Part shown: positions 61,388 through 64,000 of the stretch, one piece after another
Layout: each line of letters opens with the position of its first letter
Numbering within the stretch: the stretch's first letter is position 1
From: Acanthochlamys bracteata
Lineage: Eukaryota > Streptophyta > Magnoliopsida > Pandanales > Velloziaceae
Direction of reading: 5' to 3'
Assembly: GCA_019914995.1 (NCBI GenBank)
Contig: CM034141.1
Location: 5,372,001-5,436,000, forward strand
Length of the DNA stretch: 64,000 nt
Notes under the pieces: model-generated
What the model was told of the DNA's origin: nothing
The model's database searches: none
What the model saw: the letters and a program-made list of their open reading frames with translations, nothing else
Position numbers and translations under genes: made by a program

Positions 61388-61755
61388 AGTTCATAGATGC
61401 CAAACCTTAGCTAGCTATAGCCTGTTGTACAAAGTAGTATCTCTATAGCGATGTACCAGAAGAACTACACGCCGCAGTTTGTTTCAGAATCTCAAAATAA
61501 ATAAAACTCGTCATTTAAAAGAAAATACAGACCACAAGATTTTCAGTAACCAATGTAATTTCATTATATAGGAAGCTATTTTATACCAACGATTATCAGT
61601 TGAATTGCAACACGTTCAGAAAGGCGGCACGAGAATCTCAGGCTGAACACCAAAAAATAGTATGCATCTACTTACAATCTCTGCATCCATTGTAAAGTTG
61701 CTGTACAAATTCGTCTTATGTTACTCTACGGTTAAAATTATACCATTATGTATTA
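61388..61755. other. Shared 3' region between convergent NRT2 and NIK genes
   Basis: The two genes converge and their stop codons are only about 370 bp apart, so this holds both 3' UTRs. AATAAATAAAA at 61496-61505 is a candidate NRT2 polyadenylation signal. Confidence 0.6.
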
Positions 61756-64000
61756 TTATCTCGGCCCAGAGAGCTCCATAGCTTGGACTAGCATTGAGGA
61801 ATCATCTGTGAGATCCGAGTACCTTTCAGAAGATGAGAATTCTGGAACCTTCACCTTTTGCAGATCTGTTCTTTGAGATACTTCCCATCTTTCTGCAAGA
61901 CCATCGCCTTCAAGCATTCGGACAACTTCGGACATCTTTGGCCTGTGCCCTGGAAGATACTGAGTGCACAGCAGAGCAACTTGAACCATCTCTTCTAGTT
62001 CAATTCTGTCATAATTGTTTTTTAAGTCCTTGTCCACAAGCATATCAAGTTTCTTTTCCTGGTGAAGCTTTTTCACCTACAGACGCAAGCTATTTATAAG
62101 ATCAACGCAAAAGTAACCTTCTCAATAGGTTTGAGAGAATATGCAAGCAACCTATACTACTAAGGTAAGATGCTTTACCCAGTCGAGCATGGCGCCTTTC
62201 TGGTTTGCAGCTTTCCCAAATTCAAGAGCTCGCTGACCCGTTATCAGTTCGAGCAGAAGGATACCAAAGCCGAATACATCAGTTTTCTCGGAGGACTGAC
62301 CTGTAGATAAATATTCTGGAGCAATGTGACCAACAGTTCCTCTTACAGCAGTAGTGACATGTGAATCCCTGTGGTCTAAAAGTTTCGCTAAACCGAAATC
62401 TCCAACTACAGCTTCGCAGTAGTCGTCGAGTAAGATATTAGCAGCTTTTACATCTCGGTGAATTATCTTTGGATCACATTGCTCATGGAGGTAAAGTAGC
62501 CCCCTTCCAGCTCCCAAAGCTATTCTCTTTCTAGTACACCAATCAAGTGTAGGTTTCCCTGAAATTATAGAAGTACAAGCAGTTGGATTATGAATTATAT
62601 TGTACTCTTTTCTTGAGCAGAGCACTAATACAAAACACTTAGAATTCACCATACAAAAGTTTATAGTATGTTACCTTTAAGTCGTGAAGCAACACTACCG
62701 TTGGACATATACGGATAAACAAGAAGCCTCTCTGTTGCAGTCATGCAAAATCCATATAACCTGATTAGATTCCTGTGTACTGCTAAGCTTATCATTTGTA
62801 CTTCAGTTTGGAATTGTATTTCCCCACCGGCAGCATTTCCATCCTTCAGCCTCTTCACAGCTACCACTGTCCCATCTTGTAGATGACCTTTGTAGACATT
62901 ACCGAATCCACCCTTACCAAGAATATTCTTGTTGCTGAAGTTATCTGTTGCAAACTGAAGCTCTCGAAAGGAGAATCTTCTCAAGTTTCCAAAGTACACT
63001 TCCTCCTTTTGTTGGTCTGCAAAATGATCATCTGAAACTATAGTTTGTAACATTAATTTTATATGTAACAGCATTTTCCACCAAGGCACTATATAGTGCA
63101 AATGTGGTGAAAAAACTCAAGGAAAACTATACAGCTACAGTTTGCCACATACCATTCAAATCAAAGAAAATTTGTTGGTTGCGTATGTGCCTTTGCCATA
63201 GAAAGAACCCAGTGACAACAGTAAGAAAGCAGAGGAATCCAACGCTAGTTCCCAATGCAATGGCTAACTTGCGACTTTTAGGTTTATCAGCATCCAGAGT
63301 GCCATCTAGAAAATAAAGTAAGAGTACATCATCACCCTATGCTAGAATCTACTATCACTACAACGTTAAGAAATTAAAAAGCTATTAGGATCAAAAGAGA
63401 GATTTTAGATTCTTTGCAGCTTATCATAACAGTAACTTTTACTGATGCTTTTAAAAGTTTAAGTACATGGTGTACATTGAGGAGTAATTTGAATATAATG
63501 ACGGTTGACTGTTTTCTTTCACTCATCAAGGGACTAGAGTATTACAGGAACAACGACATTAGCAGTTTCTGTGCTTGCGTAAACTACTTTCAAGAACAAA
63601 ACATAAATAGAGGCATAACATGAAGATAGTACCTTGTAAATCAGTCGAGTTGAAGGACATTGGTATAGGAACCGTCCCATAGCAATCTTTCTCTTTGCCA
63701 GTTGGGCATATGAGAGGATTTCCTAGGACACTGCACAAACATAGAAAAGTTCAACTCTTTTCTTATTGTTGGGTTGGAAAAATATGCGAACACCTACTGG
63801 GCATCACAAAACGTCGGAGTAACAGATAAAAAGCTAGTCTAGTGCAGTTAAAGACATGTTTAATTTCAAGCATCTCTTCTACCCACTTCAAGAATTTCAA
63901 ACACTTGTTGCATACAATTGATAAAAAGAGAAATAATATCACACGAAAAACTTACTTGAATGTTCTTGCTGGAAACTCGGGAATAGGACCACTCAAGTTG
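61756..64000 (-). CDS. NIK: NSP-interacting kinase (NIK)-type LRR receptor kinase, 3' part
   Basis: Six exons on the minus strand, in transcript order: 64000-63956 (runs off the window), 63730-63633, 63305-63153, 63016-62675, 62558-62179, 62076-61756; all phases agree. Protein order: end of the LRR ectodomain with a Pro-rich piece ([14 protein letters not shown]), [11 protein letters not shown], one transmembrane helix ([20 protein letters not shown]), juxtamembrane, and a full kinase domain. The kinase has [48 protein letters not shown] and the C-terminus [20 protein letters not shown], diagnostic of NIK1/2/3 (LRR-RLK subfamily II, sister to SERKs). All catalytic residues (K, HRD, DFG) are present. 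NIKs act at the plasma membrane in antiviral defence and growth signalling. The ectodomain LRRs and signal peptide lie outside the window. Confidence 0.95.

Noticed and set aside
1..64000. tRNA, rRNA and CRISPR features
   Set aside because: I saw no A-box/B-box pair with a plausible cloverleaf, no rRNA core and no regularly spaced direct-repeat array; the repeats present are MITEs, microsatellites and coding repeats.

Overview
This window looks like nuclear DNA of a eudicot plant. The base composition is very AT-rich, the genes carry GT-AG introns, and the proteins are plant-specific (chloroplast stromal processing peptidase, CC-NBS-LRR resistance proteins, NRT2 nitrate transporter, NIK-type LRR receptor kinase, plant kinesin KCBP). 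An NRT2 gene with an intron also argues against a grass. Coding regions are islands in a sea of AT-rich spacer packed with small non-autonomous DNA transposons.

Layout, left to right. 0-1 kb: the N-terminal exon of a KCBP kinesin on the minus strand, running off the left edge. 1-7.5 kb: spacer with MITEs. 7.6-8.4 kb: an intronless calmodulin-like gene (minus). 9.7-11.85 kb: a decayed tafazzin/NAPE-synthase-type acyltransferase pseudogene (minus). 12-15.5 kb: AT-rich spacer. 15.57-31.09 kb: a complete 24-exon stromal processing peptidase gene (plus). 32.2-35.9 kb: NLR1, a CC-NBS-LRR gene frameshifted in its N-terminal domain. 36-39.8 kb: duplicated NLR 3' flank, a ribosomal protein L34 remnant and an LTR-like remnant. 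39.9-41.7 kb: a copy of the SPP 3' end. 42.3-45.4 kb: NLR2, an intact CC-NBS-LRR gene. 45.6-47.8 kb: a third copy of the SPP 3' end, ending in NLR upstream DNA but with no NLR. 48.36-50.56 kb: two inverted ~0.8 kb hAT-like elements. 52.0-53.2 kb: a secreted LEA-type gene. 53.8-55 kb: an unrecognised gene fragment. 56.0-57.4 kb: a copia retrotransposon relic with a MITE inside it. 59.66-61.39 kb: an NRT2 gene. 61.76-64 kb: the 3' half of a NIK-type receptor kinase (minus), running off the right edge.

The main story is the 28.8-47.8 kb interval. The last exons and 3' flank of the SPP gene have been duplicated together with the neighbouring NLR. The array is SPP-NLR1, SPP fragment-NLR2, SPP fragment-(no NLR). 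Both fragments lack the exon 22 region, so they share an ancestor after the first duplication. The LRR regions have also expanded by internal duplication (291-bp modules in NLR1, a 144-bp module in NLR2). I found no tRNA, rRNA or CRISPR array.
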